The position numbers and the translations under genes were made by a program. Source: JBGOTP01 sp041476545 (GTDB lineage: Bacteria; Acidobacteriota; Vicinamibacteria; Vicinamibacterales; CAVVIG01). Taken from it: DNA of 5,740 nt. The notes below the pieces were generated by a model that did no database searches, had not been told where the DNA came from, and saw only the letters and a list, made by a program, of their open reading frames with translations. The stretch lies in the NCBI GenBank assembly GCA_041476545.1, contig JBGOTP010000327.1, forward strand, positions 1 to 5,740, written 5' to 3'. This document shows positions 5,717 to 5,740 of this stretch, one piece after another. Numbering within the stretch: the first letter of the stretch is position 1; each line of letters opens with the position of its first letter.

Positions 5717-5740
5717 CTGCGAACCCGTTCTTTCGATCAC

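Noticed and set aside
5592..5740. CRISPR-like array
   Set aside because: The period is 9 bp with 3-bp variable parts, orientation reverses midway, and no spacers of normal size or cas genes are present.

Overview
The window comes from a GC-rich bacterium. A type B carboxylesterase with an N-terminal signal sequence points to an exporting, probably Gram-negative cell. The mix of an FadB/FadJ-type multifunctional beta-oxidation protein, a MaoC/NodN-like hydratase, a GxxExxY-family gene and CTCCGT/ACGGAG intergenic repeats would suit an Acidobacteriota-like soil or sediment organism. That placement is inference; there is no rRNA or other marker here.

Right half (1414-5576, all minus strand): a compact three-gene operon. 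It is transcribed in this order: a 711-aa enoyl-CoA hydratase/3-hydroxyacyl-CoA dehydrogenase fusion, a 153-aa MaoC-like hot-dog hydratase whose ATG overlaps the previous stop (TGATG), and, after an 18-nt gap with its own ribosome binding site, a 515-aa exported type B carboxylesterase. The first two act on acyl-CoA intermediates. The esterase could release an acid or alcohol from an ester outside the cytoplasm, so the operon reads as a catabolic module for an ester or fatty-acyl compound (inference).

Left half (1-1413): no intact gene. It holds the two ends of a GxxExxY (PD-(D/E)XK nuclease-like, PDDEXK_3) gene on the plus strand. The ends are separated by a 601-bp, transposase-free element with 12-bp terminal inverted repeats, an 8-bp target duplication and strong internal inverted repeats. 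The same gene has also lost the central segment that normally carries its GxxExxY signature. Four roughly 55-60-bp copies of an 8-bp-periodic ACGGAG/CTCCGT repeat, arranged as two inverted pairs, frame the broken gene on both sides. The last copy runs over the stop codon of the esterase.

Right edge (5577-5740): directly upstream of the operon lies a different repeat, with a 9-bp period (GGTTCA plus three bases). Its outer units form a perfect 30-bp inverted repeat around a 65-bp loop. No RNA gene, CRISPR array or clear sigma-70 promoter was seen.
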